Shown: piece by piece, positions 54,250 through 62,044 of the stretch
Layout: every line of letters begins with the position of its first letter
Numbering within the stretch: position 1 is the stretch's first letter
NCBI GenBank assembly: GCA_049322755.1
Contig: JBMOQX010000007.1
Location: 99,160-163,159 of the forward strand
DNA: 64,000 nucleotides
From: DATIUV01 sp049322755
Lineage (GTDB): Bacteria > Pseudomonadota > Gammaproteobacteria > Burkholderiales > UBA6910
Reading direction: 5' to 3'
Notes under the pieces: generated by a model
The model's database searches: none
The model's input: only the letters and a program-made list of their open reading frames with translations
Told to the model about the DNA's origin: nothing
Translations under genes and position numbers: made by a program

Positions 54250-54720
54250 TCAGCCCAGGAAGCGGCGGCGGATGAGGTGGTCGATGGAGATCTTCCCCGG
54301 GCCGTGGAACAGGGTCACCGCCAGCAGGAAGCCCCAGTGGGTGTGATCCGAGATGCCGGCCTGGGAGATGTCCGGGTAGGAGATCACCGCCACGATGTTG
54401 AACACGAACAGCGCCAGCGCCACGGGGCGCGAGAGCAGACCGATCGCCAGGAACACCGGCAGGATCAGCTCGGCGCCGGTGCCCAGGTGGGCCGCCAGCT
54501 CGGGCGGCAGGAACGGCTCTTCGTACTCGTTCTCGAACAGCGCCAGGGTGGAATCCCAGCTGGCGATCTTGGTGAGTCCCGCCTTGAAAAAAACGCCGGC
54601 GACCCAGAGGCGGATCGCCAGATCGAGGAGGGAGGCAAAAGCGTTGAGGCCGTTGACCGTGCCGGCGGCGACGCCGACGGCGGCGGGAACGGAGCGGGGG
54701 GCGTTGGCGGCGTAATCCAT
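54250..54720 (-). CDS. DoxX family membrane protein
   Basis: A 156-residue protein with four expected membrane helices. The start at 54720 has GGAG seven bases upstream; an ATG at 54732 lacks this. Signature LAIRLWVAGVFFKAGLTKIASW near 30-50 and HTHWGFLLAVTLFHGPGKISIDHLI at the end are typical. DoxX proteins accompany bufferin/Hvf RiPP clusters, and this one follows the bufC-like gene by 88 bases on the same strand, so it may serve copper-related maturation. It also adjoins the SDR gene (10 bases). Confidence 0.85.
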   Translation of the reverse strand: MDYAANAPRSVPAAVGVAAGTVNGLNAFASLLDLAIRLWVAGVFFKAGLTKIASWDSTLALFENEYEEPFLPPELAAHLGTGAELILPVFLAIGLLSRPVALALFVFNIVAVISYPDISQAGISDHTHWGFLLAVTLFHGPGKISIDHLIRRRFLG

Positions 54721-54808
54721 CGGGTTCTCCATCGGCAGCAGGGGGTCAGTCGATGGGGCCCAGTGTGCCGCCGCTTCACGGCCCTATCCCGCGATTCTCA
54801 CGTTTCGG

Positions 54809-55558
54809 TCACGATTGCGTCCGCTCCACCAGCGTGCCGTCGGCCAGGCGCCGCACCAGCAGGGCTTGCAGGTCCGCATCGGGGTCCAGCCCGGCAGCGT
54901 CGCCGAGCGCGTAGTCCAGCGCCTCGCCTCGCGCAAGCGCGTGCAGCACCGCGAACTCGGGCGTCGAAAGCGGCTCGATGAACGTCTCGTCGTCGCGCCG
55001 CGCCACCAGCAGGAACGTCACCTCCGGTGCGATCTCCAGCGGCGGCGGATCGCCGGGGCCCTGGTGCGCGTGCCAGATGCGCTGCACCGGGTAGCGTGCG
55101 GCCAGCGCGCGGCAGGCGGGATTGAGGCCGAGGGCGATGGCGCCGTCGTCCGCCTCCAGTGCCGCGCGGATGCGCGCCGGGTTCAGCGCCGGCCGGTCGG
55201 CGGCGTGGAACACCCGGTGCAGCGCCCATTCGAGCCGCGCCAGGTCCGGCAGGTAGAGCAGCTCGGCGGCGCCGGGCAGCTCGCGCAGGAACTCGCCGAA
55301 GCCCTCGCCGTAATCGTGGATGTCGCCGCTGGTCGAGGGCGCGTGCAGCGCGAAGCGGCGCGCGGCGCCGGCGAAGTACTCCGCTCCCACCACGCGCCGC
55401 ACCACAGGGTAGACCGCCGCCAGCGCCTCGCCCAGGTTGTGGAGCACGTTGTTGCGGTAGACGCGGAACCCGGTCTCCTGGCCGGCCAGGAACGGCGGCG
55501 CCCCGCCCGCGAAGACGGCGCCGGAGAACTCCCGCTGCAGCTCATGCAGCGAGGGCAT
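54809..55558 (-). CDS. bufC: BufC/HvfC-type partner protein (DUF2063)
   Basis: A 249-residue protein matching the DUF2063 putative DNA-binding-like family, now known as partner proteins of MNIO enzymes in RiPP maturation. It starts MPSLHELQREFSGAVFAGG, with the conserved GFRVYRNNVLHNLGEALAAVYPVVRRVVG and FAGAARRFALHAPSTSGDIHDYGEGF stretches. It probably delivers the precursor peptide to the BufB-like enzyme. Its start overlaps the bufB end by 17 bases, indicating coupled translation. Confidence 0.88.
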   Translation of the reverse strand: MPSLHELQREFSGAVFAGGAPPFLAGQETGFRVYRNNVLHNLGEALAAVYPVVRRVVGAEYFAGAARRFALHAPSTSGDIHDYGEGFGEFLRELPGAAELLYLPDLARLEWALHRVFHAADRPALNPARIRAALEADDGAIALGLNPACRALAARYPVQRIWHAHQGPGDPPPLEIAPEVTFLLVARRDDETFIEPLSTPEFAVLHALARGEALDYALGDAAGLDPDADLQALLVRRLADGTLVERTQS

Positions 55559-56402
55559 GCATGCGCTCCCGGATGAAGTCGGCTTTGCCGGCCTCGCCCA
55601 GCAGCACGTCCAGCGCGGGCAGGTCGGTGTCCCACTCCACCAGCGTCGGCACGGTGCGGAAGCGCTCCACCGCGTCCGCGTAGAGCCCCCACACCGCGTC
55701 CGCCACCGGTTTGCCGTGGGTGTCGATCAGCAGCCCGTCGCCCTGGTCGAACCCGGCCAGGTGCAGTTCGCGCACCGCGCCGGCGGGAACGCCGCGCAGG
55801 TACTCGCGCGGGTCGAAGCCGTGGTTCACGGCGCTCACGTGGATATTGTTCACGTCCAGCAGGATGCCGCAGCCGGTGCGCCACGCCACCTCGCCGAGAA
55901 ATTCCCACTCCGGCATCTGGGCGTGGTCGAAGCGCACGTAGCTGGAGAGGTTCTCCACCAGGATCTGCCGGCCGAGCACGTCCTGGGCCCGCGCGACGTT
56001 GCCGCACACCACCGCCAGCGCCTCATGGGTGTAAGGCAACGGCAGCAGATCGTTGTGGTGGCGGCCGTCCACGGCGCACCAGCACAGGTGGTCGGAAACC
56101 AGGCAGGGATCGAAGCGCTCGACGAGCGCTTTGAGCTGCGCCAGGTGGCGGGCATCGAGCCCGTCCGCCGAGCCCAGCGACAAGCCGACGCCGTGCAGGC
56201 TCAGGGGATAGAGTGCGCGGAAACGCTCCAGGTACGCGAGCGGCTGGCCGCCATCGCCGAAGTAGTTCTCCGCGTGGACTTCCAGGAACCCCAGCGCCGG
56301 ACGCCGCTCCAGCAGCGCCGGGTAATGGGGCGCGCGCAACCCGATCCCGGCTCGCGCCGGGACCGGGCTGGCAGCACCGGCGGCCGATGCCGCGGACGGC
56401 AT
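55542..56402 (-). CDS. bufB: BufB/HvfB-type MNIO RiPP maturase (DUF692)
   Basis: A 286-residue multinuclear non-haem iron oxidative enzyme of the DUF692 family, a TIM-barrel. It contains GIGLRAPHYPALLERRPALGFLEVHAENYFGDGG, SLHGVGLSLGS, LVSDHLCW, ENLSSYVRF and LLDVNNIHVSAVNHGFDP, holding the His/Glu/Asp iron ligands. Such enzymes convert cysteines of the precursor to oxazolone/thioamide or thiooxazole groups. It starts two bases after the bufA stop, so precursor and enzyme are made together. In this setting the cysteine-rich peptide next door is the natural substrate. Confidence 0.92.
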   Translation of the reverse strand: MPSAASAAGAASPVPARAGIGLRAPHYPALLERRPALGFLEVHAENYFGDGGQPLAYLERFRALYPLSLHGVGLSLGSADGLDARHLAQLKALVERFDPCLVSDHLCWCAVDGRHHNDLLPLPYTHEALAVVCGNVARAQDVLGRQILVENLSSYVRFDHAQMPEWEFLGEVAWRTGCGILLDVNNIHVSAVNHGFDPREYLRGVPAGAVRELHLAGFDQGDGLLIDTHGKPVADAVWGLYADAVERFRTVPTLVEWDTDLPALDVLLGEAGKADFIRERMHALAA

Positions 56403-56403
56403 G

Positions 56404-56694
56404 TCAGCCCTTGCCGCCCTTCTTGGCGTCGGGAGAGGTCTGGATGCGCCCGCCGGTGATGCGCTCGCACGTGCCCTTGGTGACGTAGATCCAGGCTTCC
56501 TTGTCGTTGTCGACCTTTGAGGTGCCCGCGCACGAGCTGTAGCTGGTGCCGCAGTCGTTCTTGCCGGCCTTGACGATGCCGGCGCACTTCTCCTTGTCGC
56601 CCTTGGCGGCGACCGCGTTGCCGCCGGCGGCGAGGATGCCCAGCGCCAGCACGCTGGCCAGCGCCGCCTTGAGGGTGGGGTTCGATTGCTTCAT
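56404..56694 (-). CDS. bufA: Bufferin-type RiPP precursor (BufA1 / DUF2282 family)
   Basis: A 96-residue precursor. The signal-like N-terminus (about 1-30, hydrophobic core AALASVLALGILAAGG) is followed by a core with four cysteines, C37, C48, C55 and C76, in the DUF2282 pattern KCAGIVKAGKNDCGTSYSSCAGTSK...VTKGTC. The ribosome binding site AGGAG lies six bases upstream of the ATG. Known bufferins are exported, cysteine-modified peptides that bind copper and protect the cell. The central pair C48/C55 corresponds to the pair modified in characterised examples. The modification here is inferred from the family and the adjacent MNIO enzyme. Confidence 0.9.
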   Translation of the reverse strand: MKQSNPTLKAALASVLALGILAAGGNAVAAKGDKEKCAGIVKAGKNDCGTSYSSCAGTSKVDNDKEAWIYVTKGTCERITGGRIQTSPDAKKGGKG

Positions 56695-56725
56695 CGCGTT
56701 TCTCCTGTCGAGTTGAGGCGGAAAC

Positions 56726-57007
56726 TCAGCCGCCGACGGTGCCGAGGAACTCGTTGATGTCGACCTTGCCGTCCTTGTTCTTGTCCAGCGAGTCGTACAT
56801 TTTCTCCATGTACTTCATGAACTCGGCGCGGGTGACCTTGTGGTCGCCGTCCGTGTCCATCATCTTCATGGTGCCCATGTTGCGCACGCTCCACATGGAC
56901 CAGTAGCCGGGGTCGTCGCCGTCGCTGCGGCCGAATCCCTGGGCGGACACGGAGGTGGCGGTCACGACGGTGGCGAGCGCCAGGGCCAGAGCGGATCTCT
57001 TGAACAT
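56726..57007 (-). CDS. Secreted EF-hand calcium-binding protein
   Basis: A 93-residue protein. The start at 57007 (AGGAG eight bases upstream) is preferred to the ATG two codons earlier, where the spacing is only two bases. A signal peptide (MFKRSALALALATVVTATSVSAQ) precedes two EF-hands: DTDGDHKVTRAEF near 50 and DKNKDGKVDINEF near 75. It lies 31 bases upstream of the bufA-like gene on the same strand and is probably the first gene of that operon. EF-hand proteins in such clusters have no agreed role. Confidence 0.88.
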   Translation of the reverse strand: MFKRSALALALATVVTATSVSAQGFGRSDGDDPGYWSMWSVRNMGTMKMMDTDGDHKVTRAEFMKYMEKMYDSLDKNKDGKVDINEFLGTVGG

Positions 57008-57194
57008 GCTCATCTCTCCTTAAGATTGGGGTCGATCGGGTCGGCCGCCGCCGGCGCCTGCCGGACACGCCGCGAACCGTCCTGCACTGTCGCGCTCGAC
57101 TTGCGTCGTATAGCGCTGGAACCCAGTGTGCCCCCCGCGTCTCACGTGCCCCTCACGCGTTTATTGCGTTTTCATCACGGCGCGCCGCGCGCGC

Positions 57195-57479
57195 TCAGTC
57201 GAAGAAGTGCAGCGTCGGGTCGTTGCCGGTCATGCCGGAGAGCAGCACCATGAGTTCGGTCTCGGTGGACTCGCCGTCGTCCGCTTCCGGCAGCTCGGGC
57301 TCGTCGTAATCCAGCAGGCCGCGGAACTGGAGCTCGCGGCGCAGCGACGCCTCGCTCATCTTCTCGAAGCCGATGAAGCCCTCGCGCAGCAGCGCGCCGA
57401 GCCCCGCGCCGCTCTCGTCGCGCGCGGTCGCCACGCGCGCCGCTTCCACCAGCCGGTCGATCATCTCCTGACGTTTCAT
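57195..57479 (-). CDS. Small hypothetical protein, 94 residues
   Basis: Starts MKRQEMIDRLVEAARVATARDES at 57479; earlier in-frame codons are Pro/Gly/Arg-rich and non-coding in character. Mostly alpha-helical and acidic (ELPEADDGESTETELMVLLSG), with no membrane segment or known motif. A ribosome binding site-like AGGAGAC lies nine bases before the ATG. It is separated from the EF-hand gene by 187 bases. No function can be assigned. Confidence 0.6.
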   Translation of the reverse strand: MKRQEMIDRLVEAARVATARDESGAGLGALLREGFIGFEKMSEASLRRELQFRGLLDYDEPELPEADDGESTETELMVLLSGMTGNDPTLHFFD

Positions 57480-57699
57480 GACGTGTCTCCTCTGTCCCGG
57501 TCCTCGTCCACGCCCCGCGGCGGGGGCCCAATCCGGCCCACCGCCGCTCGGCACGGGGAGAAGTCTCGGTCCCGCGGCTAACGGGCCCGTCACGCAGAAT
57601 TCAATTTTTTGTCCCGCCGGACGGCGGACCGCGAGGCGCTACGCCGATCCATCCGACGGCGGGCGAGGACGCAAAGACAACGAGGACGCCGCCCTCGCC

Positions 57700-58869
57700 T
57701 CAGCGCAGGAAGCGCCGCAACCGCTCGACGCCTTCCTCGAGCTGCGCCATGGAGGTGGTGTAGGCGAAGCGCACGTGGCGCTCGGCCAGGTGGGTGCCGA
57801 AGTCCATGCCGGGGGTGAAAGCCACGCCGGCCTGCTCCAGCACGTCGCGGCAGAAGGTGAAGCTGTCGGCTGCGAGCGCGCCGCAGTCGGCGTACAGATA
57901 GAAAGCGCCCTCCGGCGTGACCGGGATCCTGAACCCCAGCTCCCGCAGCGCCGGCACCAGGAAATCGCGCCGGCGCTGGAACTCGGCGCGGCGCTCCTCC
58001 AGGATCGCGGTGGTCTGCGGCGAGAAAGCCGCCAGCGCGGCGTACTGCGCCGGGCTCGGCGCCGAGATGAAGATGTTCTGCGCCAGCTTCTCCGCCTCGC
58101 GCACGAAGTCCCGGGGCGCCACCAGCCAGCCGATGCGCCAGCCGGTCATGCCGTAGTACTTGGAGAAGCTGTTCATGACGAACACGTTCTCCGAGAGGTT
58201 GAGCGCGGTCTCGGCGCGGCCTTCGTAGACCAGGCCATGGTAGATCTCGTCCACGATCAGACGCCCGCCGCGGGCGGCGGCGAAATCGATCATGCGCTTC
58301 AACGCCGGCGTGGGCACCACCGTGCCGGTGGGGTTGGACGGCGTCGCGATGATGGCGCTCACCGTCTCCGGCCCCCACGCCGCTTCCAGCATCTCCGGGC
58401 TGAACTGGTAGCCGGTGGCCGCCGCCACCGGCAGCCCGCGCGGCATGCCGCCGGCGAACAGCACGAAGTTGCGGTTGGCCGGGTAGCCGGGGTCGGTGAG
58501 CAGCACCTCCGCGCCGGGGTTTACCAGCACGCCCATGATGAGCAGCAGCGCCCCCGAGGAGCCCGGCGTGACGATGATCCGCCCCGGGTTCACGTCGGCG
58601 CCGTAGCGCTCCGCGTACGAGCGGGCAATGGCCTCGCGCAGCTCGGCGAGCCCGGCCGAGGGCGTGTAGTGGATCTCACCGCTCTTCACCGCGGCCAGGC
58701 CCGCCTCCACCACCGGCCGCGGGCTGGGGAAGTCGGGCTCGCCGATCTCCATGTGGACGATGGTGCGGCCCGCCGCCTCGAGCTGGCGGGCCCGGGCCAG
58801 CAGTTCCATTACGTGAAAGGGGCGGATGTCGGTCATGCGCAGGGCGATCGGGGGTGGGGGCTGGGTCAT
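57700..58869 (-). CDS. PLP-dependent aminotransferase (class I/II)
   Basis: A 389-residue fold-type I aminotransferase. The cofactor lysine lies in NSFSKYYGMTGWRIGWL near residue 238; TPSNPTGTVVP and VDEIYHGLVYEG are further PLP contacts, and the terminal Arg motif is in VRFAYTTSM. The N-terminal HMEIGEPDFPSP is typical of the aspartate/alanine aminotransferase-related group. The substrate is not defined. It is divergent from the ketopantoate-reductase-like gene with about 100 bases between them. Confidence 0.9.
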   Translation of the reverse strand: MTQPPPPIALRMTDIRPFHVMELLARARQLEAAGRTIVHMEIGEPDFPSPRPVVEAGLAAVKSGEIHYTPSAGLAELREAIARSYAERYGADVNPGRIIVTPGSSGALLLIMGVLVNPGAEVLLTDPGYPANRNFVLFAGGMPRGLPVAAATGYQFSPEMLEAAWGPETVSAIIATPSNPTGTVVPTPALKRMIDFAAARGGRLIVDEIYHGLVYEGRAETALNLSENVFVMNSFSKYYGMTGWRIGWLVAPRDFVREAEKLAQNIFISAPSPAQYAALAAFSPQTTAILEERRAEFQRRRDFLVPALRELGFRIPVTPEGAFYLYADCGALAADSFTFCRDVLEQAGVAFTPGMDFGTHLAERHVRFAYTTSMAQLEEGVERLRRFLR

Positions 58870-58971
58870 GCTCGGTGGTCGGCCGCGAGGGTTGCGCGGA
58901 TTCTAGCAAACCGCGGCACGACGCCGCCGGGCTTTGCCTTTATCATTCCGGGAGCTGTAAGGAGACGAACA

Positions 58972-59898
58972 ATGAAAATCGCGATCATCGGCGCCGGCGG
59001 GGTCGGCGGCTACTTCGGGGCGCGGCTCGCAGCGGCGGGCGAGGACGTCACCTTCATCGCCCGCGGGGCGCACCTGGAGGCGATGCGCAAGGACGGGCTG
59101 CAGGTGCTCTCCGCGCTGGGGGACCTGCGCATCAAGCCCACCCAGGCCGAGAGCGACCCGGCCAAGGTGGGGCCGGTGGACATCGTGCTCTTCGCGGTCA
59201 AGCTCTGGAGCACCGAGGAAGCCGCCGTCGGCGCCAATCCGCTGATGGGGCCCGACACCGGCATCATCTCGTTCCAGAACGGCGTGGACGCGATCCCGGT
59301 GCTGACCCGCGTGCTCGGCAAGCGGCACGTGATGGGCGGCGTCGCCCACATCGCCGCGCTCATCGACAGGCCCGGCGTCATCCGCCACAACGGCACCATG
59401 GCCAAGCTCACCTTCGGCGAGCTGGACGGAATCCAGTCGAAGCGCGCGCAGCGGCTGTTCGATGCCTGCCAGCGGGCGAAGATCGAGTCCTATCTGGCGG
59501 ACGACATCCAGCGCGTGATCTGGGAGAAGTTCGTGTTCCTGGTGGGCCTCTCGGGCATGACCTCCCTCACCCGCATGCCCATCGGCCCGATCCGCGAGGA
59601 CCCGGTGACGCGCGAGACCCTGCGCGAGGTGATGGGCGAAGTGGTGGCGGTGGCCCGCGCCAAGGGCATCAACCTTCCGCCCGACGTGGTGGACAAGCAG
59701 ATGAAGTTTGCCGACGGCCTGCCCGCCGACATGGTCTCGTCCATGCTCGGCGACCTCAAGCGCGGCAACCGCCTGGAAGTGGAATGGCTCTCCGGCGCCG
59801 TGGCGCGTCTGGGCCTGGAAGCGCAGGTGCCGACGCCGATCAATCGGACGATTTATGCGGCGTTGAGGTTGTATGCGGAGGGGGCGGGAAGCAATTAG
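58972..59898 (+). CDS. Ketopantoate reductase-like dehydrogenase (ApbA/PanE family)
   Basis: A 308-residue NADP-dependent dehydrogenase; the start at 58972 has AAGGAG eight bases upstream. The Rossmann motif is MKIAIIGAGGVGGYFGARLAAAGEDVTFIARG. The catalytic region includes KLWSTEEA, QNGVDAI, the Lys/Asn-bearing IWEKFVFLVGLSGMTSLTR near 180-200 and a C-terminal SSMLGDLKRGNRLEVEWLSGAVARLG. It reduces ketopantoate or a related 2-ketoacid. It is the last ordinary chromosomal gene before the cassette array. Confidence 0.88.
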   Translation: MKIAIIGAGGVGGYFGARLAAAGEDVTFIARGAHLEAMRKDGLQVLSALGDLRIKPTQAESDPAKVGPVDIVLFAVKLWSTEEAAVGANPLMGPDTGIISFQNGVDAIPVLTRVLGKRHVMGGVAHIAALIDRPGVIRHNGTMAKLTFGELDGIQSKRAQRLFDACQRAKIESYLADDIQRVIWEKFVFLVGLSGMTSLTRMPIGPIREDPVTRETLREVMGEVVAVARAKGINLPPDVVDKQMKFADGLPADMVSSMLGDLKRGNRLEVEWLSGAVARLGLEAQVPTPINRTIYAALRLYAEGAGSN

Positions 59899-60049
59899 AG
59901 CGAGGGGGAGTCCTTGTTTGCGGCGGCGGCCTATCACTTCGCGCAGCAACATCAAGCTGCTATTCTAAGGCAATGATTTTGTTTAAGAGATTAGGCCGGG
60001 AAAATCGAAACGCCGCTTTATAAAACGACTTTTAGTCCGCCTAATCCTT
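59899..60049. other. Intergenic region between the reductase-like gene and the cassette array
   Basis: Relatively AT-rich (for example GATTTTGTTTAAGAGATTAGG and CGCTTTATAAAACGACTTTTAG). No integrase gene and no complete hairpin attC are seen here. A promoter reading into the cassettes could lie here but I cannot assign -35/-10 hexamers with confidence. Confidence 0.5.
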
Positions 60050-60056
60050 GTTAGCT
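60037..60056 (+). other. attI-like recombination core at the first cassette junction
   Basis: The sequence CCGCCTAATCCTTGTTAGCT contains CTAA and GTTAG boxes in inverted orientation five bases apart, like the core of attI1 (CCCTAAAACAAAGTTAGGC). Its right box GTTAGCT is complementary, with one mismatch, to the R'' box of the first cassette (AGTTAAC), as expected at a cassette insertion point. No attC hairpin precedes it. It may instead be a decayed attC. Confidence 0.5.
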
Positions 60057-60065
60057 GCGCAGAAC

Positions 60066-60473
60066 ATGTGCTTACTCATGGTCGAAAAGGCGGCGCTCTC
60101 ACCGGCGCAGTCACAGCTCGTGCACGATCGGCTGTCCTTGCCAGCACATCGCGATGATTTGGGGCCGCCTCAAGTGTGGGGCACTTACATGTCGGGGCTC
60201 CTCGCCTTCTTCGAAGCAACATCGGGCCAGTTGGTTGCGCTCGTTGAAGCATCGGGCCGAAATGATGTTCGGCCTGGCTGGTGGGTCGACTCCGCGTTTC
60301 GTGGCCGTGGTTACGGGAACAAGGTCATAGACCTCTTGGCGCAGCATCTGAAAGCACGCGGAGTGACACGCATCGGCTCCATGGCAATTACTACGCATCA
60401 ACAGCAGTATGATCAACAGTCCAGTAAGTTAGCGCAGCGTCTACGGAGCCACTTTGAAAAACAGCGCAGTTAA
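60066..60473 (+). CDS. GNAT-family N-acetyltransferase (cassette 1)
   Basis: A 135-residue protein from the ATG at 60066; a TTG further upstream would lie inside the attI-like core, and an ATG at 60078 is also possible. The acetyl-CoA-binding block WWVDSAFRGRGYGNKVIDLLAQHLKARGV (the Q/RxxGxG/A motif as RGRGYG) is near 70-100. The N-terminal half is poorly conserved. The acceptor substrate is unknown; cassette acetyltransferases often target antibiotics or polyamines, but nothing here proves this. The stop codon lies in the R'' box of the following attC. Confidence 0.75.
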   Translation: MCLLMVEKAALSPAQSQLVHDRLSLPAHRDDLGPPQVWGTYMSGLLAFFEATSGQLVALVEASGRNDVRPGWWVDSAFRGRGYGNKVIDLLAQHLKARGVTRIGSMAITTHQQQYDQQSSKLAQRLRSHFEKQRS

Positions 60474-60539
60474 CCAGGCGTTCCAGCGGACCGTCCTCGC
60501 GCTGCGCGCTCGGCCCGCCGCTGAACGCCGGCGTTAAGC
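60468..60539 (+). other. attC site 1
   Basis: R'' AGTTAAC (60468-60474) and R' GTTAAGC (60533-60539) bound a 72-base site. The inner arms GGCGTTCCAGCGG and CCGCTGAACGCC pair perfectly except for one extra C in the left arm, the extrahelical base typical of attC. Recombination point between G60533 and T60534. Confidence 0.85.
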
Positions 60540-60577
60540 CGCTTGTTGCGTGCTGCGCAACACGGTATACTGCCGGC

Positions 60578-60856
60578 ATGATCCAGTCATTCCGACACAA
60601 AGGGCTGAGGAGGTTCTATGAGTCGGGGAGTGCGGCAGGCGTTCAACCTCGCCACGCGAAGCGGCTTCGAATGCTGTTGACTGCCTTGGATACGGCCCAG
60701 TCCATCGAGGACATGGACATTCCAGGGTTTCGGCTACACCCTTTAAAGGGGGAAGAGCGAGGTCGTTGGTCGGTCTGGGTGAATGGTAACTGGCGCGTGA
60801 CTTTTGAATTCAAGGACGGACACGCCTACGTCCTGGACTACGAGGACTATCACTAA
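60578..60856 (+). CDS. higB: HigB-type toxin (cassette 2)
   Basis: A 92-residue RelE/HigB-superfamily mRNA interferase. It begins MIQSFRHKGLRRFYESGSAAGVQPRHAKRLRMLLTALD, followed by DMDIPGFRLHPLKGEERGRWSVWVNGNWRVTFEF, the typical HigB block with basic catalytic residues. As in hig systems, the toxin gene comes first. The TAATG overlap couples it to higA. It would cleave ribosome-bound mRNA when free of antitoxin. Confidence 0.93.
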   Translation: MIQSFRHKGLRRFYESGSAAGVQPRHAKRLRMLLTALDTAQSIEDMDIPGFRLHPLKGEERGRWSVWVNGNWRVTFEFKDGHAYVLDYEDYH

Positions 60857-61149
60857 TGGCTATGCACAATCCGCCCCATCCGGGTGAGTTCATTACCGAG
60901 GTGTATCTTGTGCCGAACAACCTGAGCGGCCGCGAACTCGCCGCAAAGCTGGGGGTGGCGGCCTCGACCCTGAATCGCATTCTCACTGGCGCCAGTGGCG
61001 TTAGCCCAGAGATGGCATTGCGCCTTTCCAAGGCGCTTGGTCGCTCGCCCGAGAGCTGGCTTGCGATGCAATACAACTATGATCTTTGGCAAGCAAAGCA
61101 ACGTGTGAAGCTCGGCAATGTTAGCAAAGTCAAGCTCACGGCGGCCTAA
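60856..61149 (+). CDS. higA: HigA-type antitoxin (cassette 2)
   Basis: A 97-residue antitoxin with an XRE-type helix-turn-helix (SGRELAAKLGVAASTLNRILTGASGVSPEMALRLSKALGRS, about 25-70). The HPGEFITEVYLVPNNLSG N-terminus and the SPESWLAMQYNYDLWQAK C-terminus are hallmarks of the HigA/VapI family. It neutralises HigB and represses its own operon. Its stop codon lies inside the R'' box of attC site 2. Confidence 0.94.
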   Translation: MAMHNPPHPGEFITEVYLVPNNLSGRELAAKLGVAASTLNRILTGASGVSPEMALRLSKALGRSPESWLAMQYNYDLWQAKQRVKLGNVSKVKLTAA

Positions 61150-61206
61150 CCCCTTCGTGCGCCCGACGCGCCGCGAGCGGCGCGCGGGCGACCAAGCACG
61201 TTAGAT
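61144..61206 (+). other. attC site 2
   Basis: R'' GCCTAAC (61144-61150) and R' GTTAGAT (61200-61206) enclose a 63-base site with central stems CGCGCCGC/GCGGCGCG and CGCCCG/CGGGCG. Recombination point between G61200 and T61201. The R' box is the exact complement of the next cassette's R'' (ATCTAAC). Confidence 0.88.
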
Positions 61207-61258
61207 TTCTGTGATTGGCCGCGGGTGGTAGACTGTCCGAATCACAGTTGGAGATGAC

Positions 61259-61447
61259 ATGGGCAGCCCGAAAGACGAAGTAAGCGCTTTACTGAAGAAA
61301 CTGCCAGACGACGCGAGTTTCGAGGATATCCAGTACCACCTGTACGTTCTCGAGAAGGTTAAGCGTGGTCAGGAACGCGCGCGTGCTGAGGGCACTATTT
61401 CCCACGAGGACGCCAAGGCCCGTCTTGGTAAATGGCTCGCGTCTTAG
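61259..61447 (+). CDS. Small antitoxin (cassette 3)
   Basis: A 62-residue acidic helical protein: MGSPKDEVSALLKKLPDDASFEDIQYHLYVLEKVKRGQERARAEG...EDAKARLGKWLAS. The pattern DDxSxEDIQYHLYVxEKVxRG and the terminal LGKWL is that of antitoxins that partner RelE/ParE toxins. It overlaps the toxin gene by 16 bases. No DNA-binding domain can be recognised with certainty. Confidence 0.88.
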   Translation: MGSPKDEVSALLKKLPDDASFEDIQYHLYVLEKVKRGQERARAEGTISHEDAKARLGKWLAS

Positions 61448-61749
61448 TCTGGTCACCCGAGGCGGTCGAGGACATTGACGCAATCGCCGCCTACATTGAA
61501 CGCGACTCGCCTTGGTATGCGAGGGCTGTCGCATCGACGATCGTCGAAACAGCCGAATCTATTTCTGAATATCCCGAGCTGGGCCGGATCGTGCCTGAAA
61601 TCGATGACCCAGCCATCCGTGAGCGGTTGGTCCACCGCTATCGCGTTATTTATCGCTTGGATGAAGCACGCGTTCTCATGGTTGCGGTGATTCATGGGAG
61701 ACAGGATTTTGGCTCGTTCGTGGCTCGCATCCAAGGTACAGAAATCTAA
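61432..61749 (+). CDS. RelE/ParE-family toxin (cassette 3)
   Basis: A 105-residue toxin of the ParE/RelE superfamily: VLVWSPEAVEDIDAIAAYIERDSPWYARAVASTIVETAESISEYPELGRIVPE, then IRERLVHRYRVIYRL and VMVAVIHGRQDF. The YRVIYR and HGRQD motifs match the family's C-terminal active region. ParE-type toxins poison gyrase and RelE-types cut mRNA; the sequence does not settle which. The stop lies in the R'' box of attC site 3. Confidence 0.92.
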   Translation: MARVLVWSPEAVEDIDAIAAYIERDSPWYARAVASTIVETAESISEYPELGRIVPEIDDPAIRERLVHRYRVIYRLDEARVLMVAVIHGRQDFGSFVARIQGTEI

Positions 61750-61800
61750 CTGCCGCATCGATACCGCCCGCTTCGCGGCGGGTCATGCGCAACGTTATGT
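61744..61800 (+). other. attC site 3
   Basis: R'' ATCTAAC (61744-61750) and R' GTTATGT (61794-61800) give a 57-base site with a central CCCGC TTCG GCGGG-type stem. The R' box deviates from GTTRRRY by one base, but it is the exact complement of the next cassette's R'' ACATAAC at 62330. Recombination point between G61794 and T61795. Confidence 0.85.
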
Positions 61801-61858
61801 GGCATTAGCGAACGCCCGGCAAATCAGGCAGAATTGAGGCAGATCGGAGGCATCAGCC

Positions 61859-62044
61859 ATGTCAACCGCCAAAGAAGAGCTCACCCGCCTCATCGCGGGA
61901 CAACCCGACGATAGCTCCCGGGAAGAAATCATCCGCGAGCTTGCGTTCCACGTCATGGTTGAGCGCGGTCTCGCCGATTCGGATGCTAAGCGCACAATGT
62001 CGAATGAAGACATGGGCCACCGCATCCGCTCATGGCAGAAATAG
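61859..62044 (+). CDS. Small antitoxin (cassette 4)
   Basis: A 61-residue protein: MSTAKEELTRLIAGQPDDSSREEIIRELAFHVMVERGLADSDAKRTMSNEDMGHRIRSWQK. It shares the DDSSxEEIIRELAFHVMVERGLxDSD layout with the cassette 3 antitoxin, so the two are distant relatives. The start has GGAGGC nine bases upstream. It overlaps the toxin gene by 13 bases. Confidence 0.88.
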   Translation: MSTAKEELTRLIAGQPDDSSREEIIRELAFHVMVERGLADSDAKRTMSNEDMGHRIRSWQK

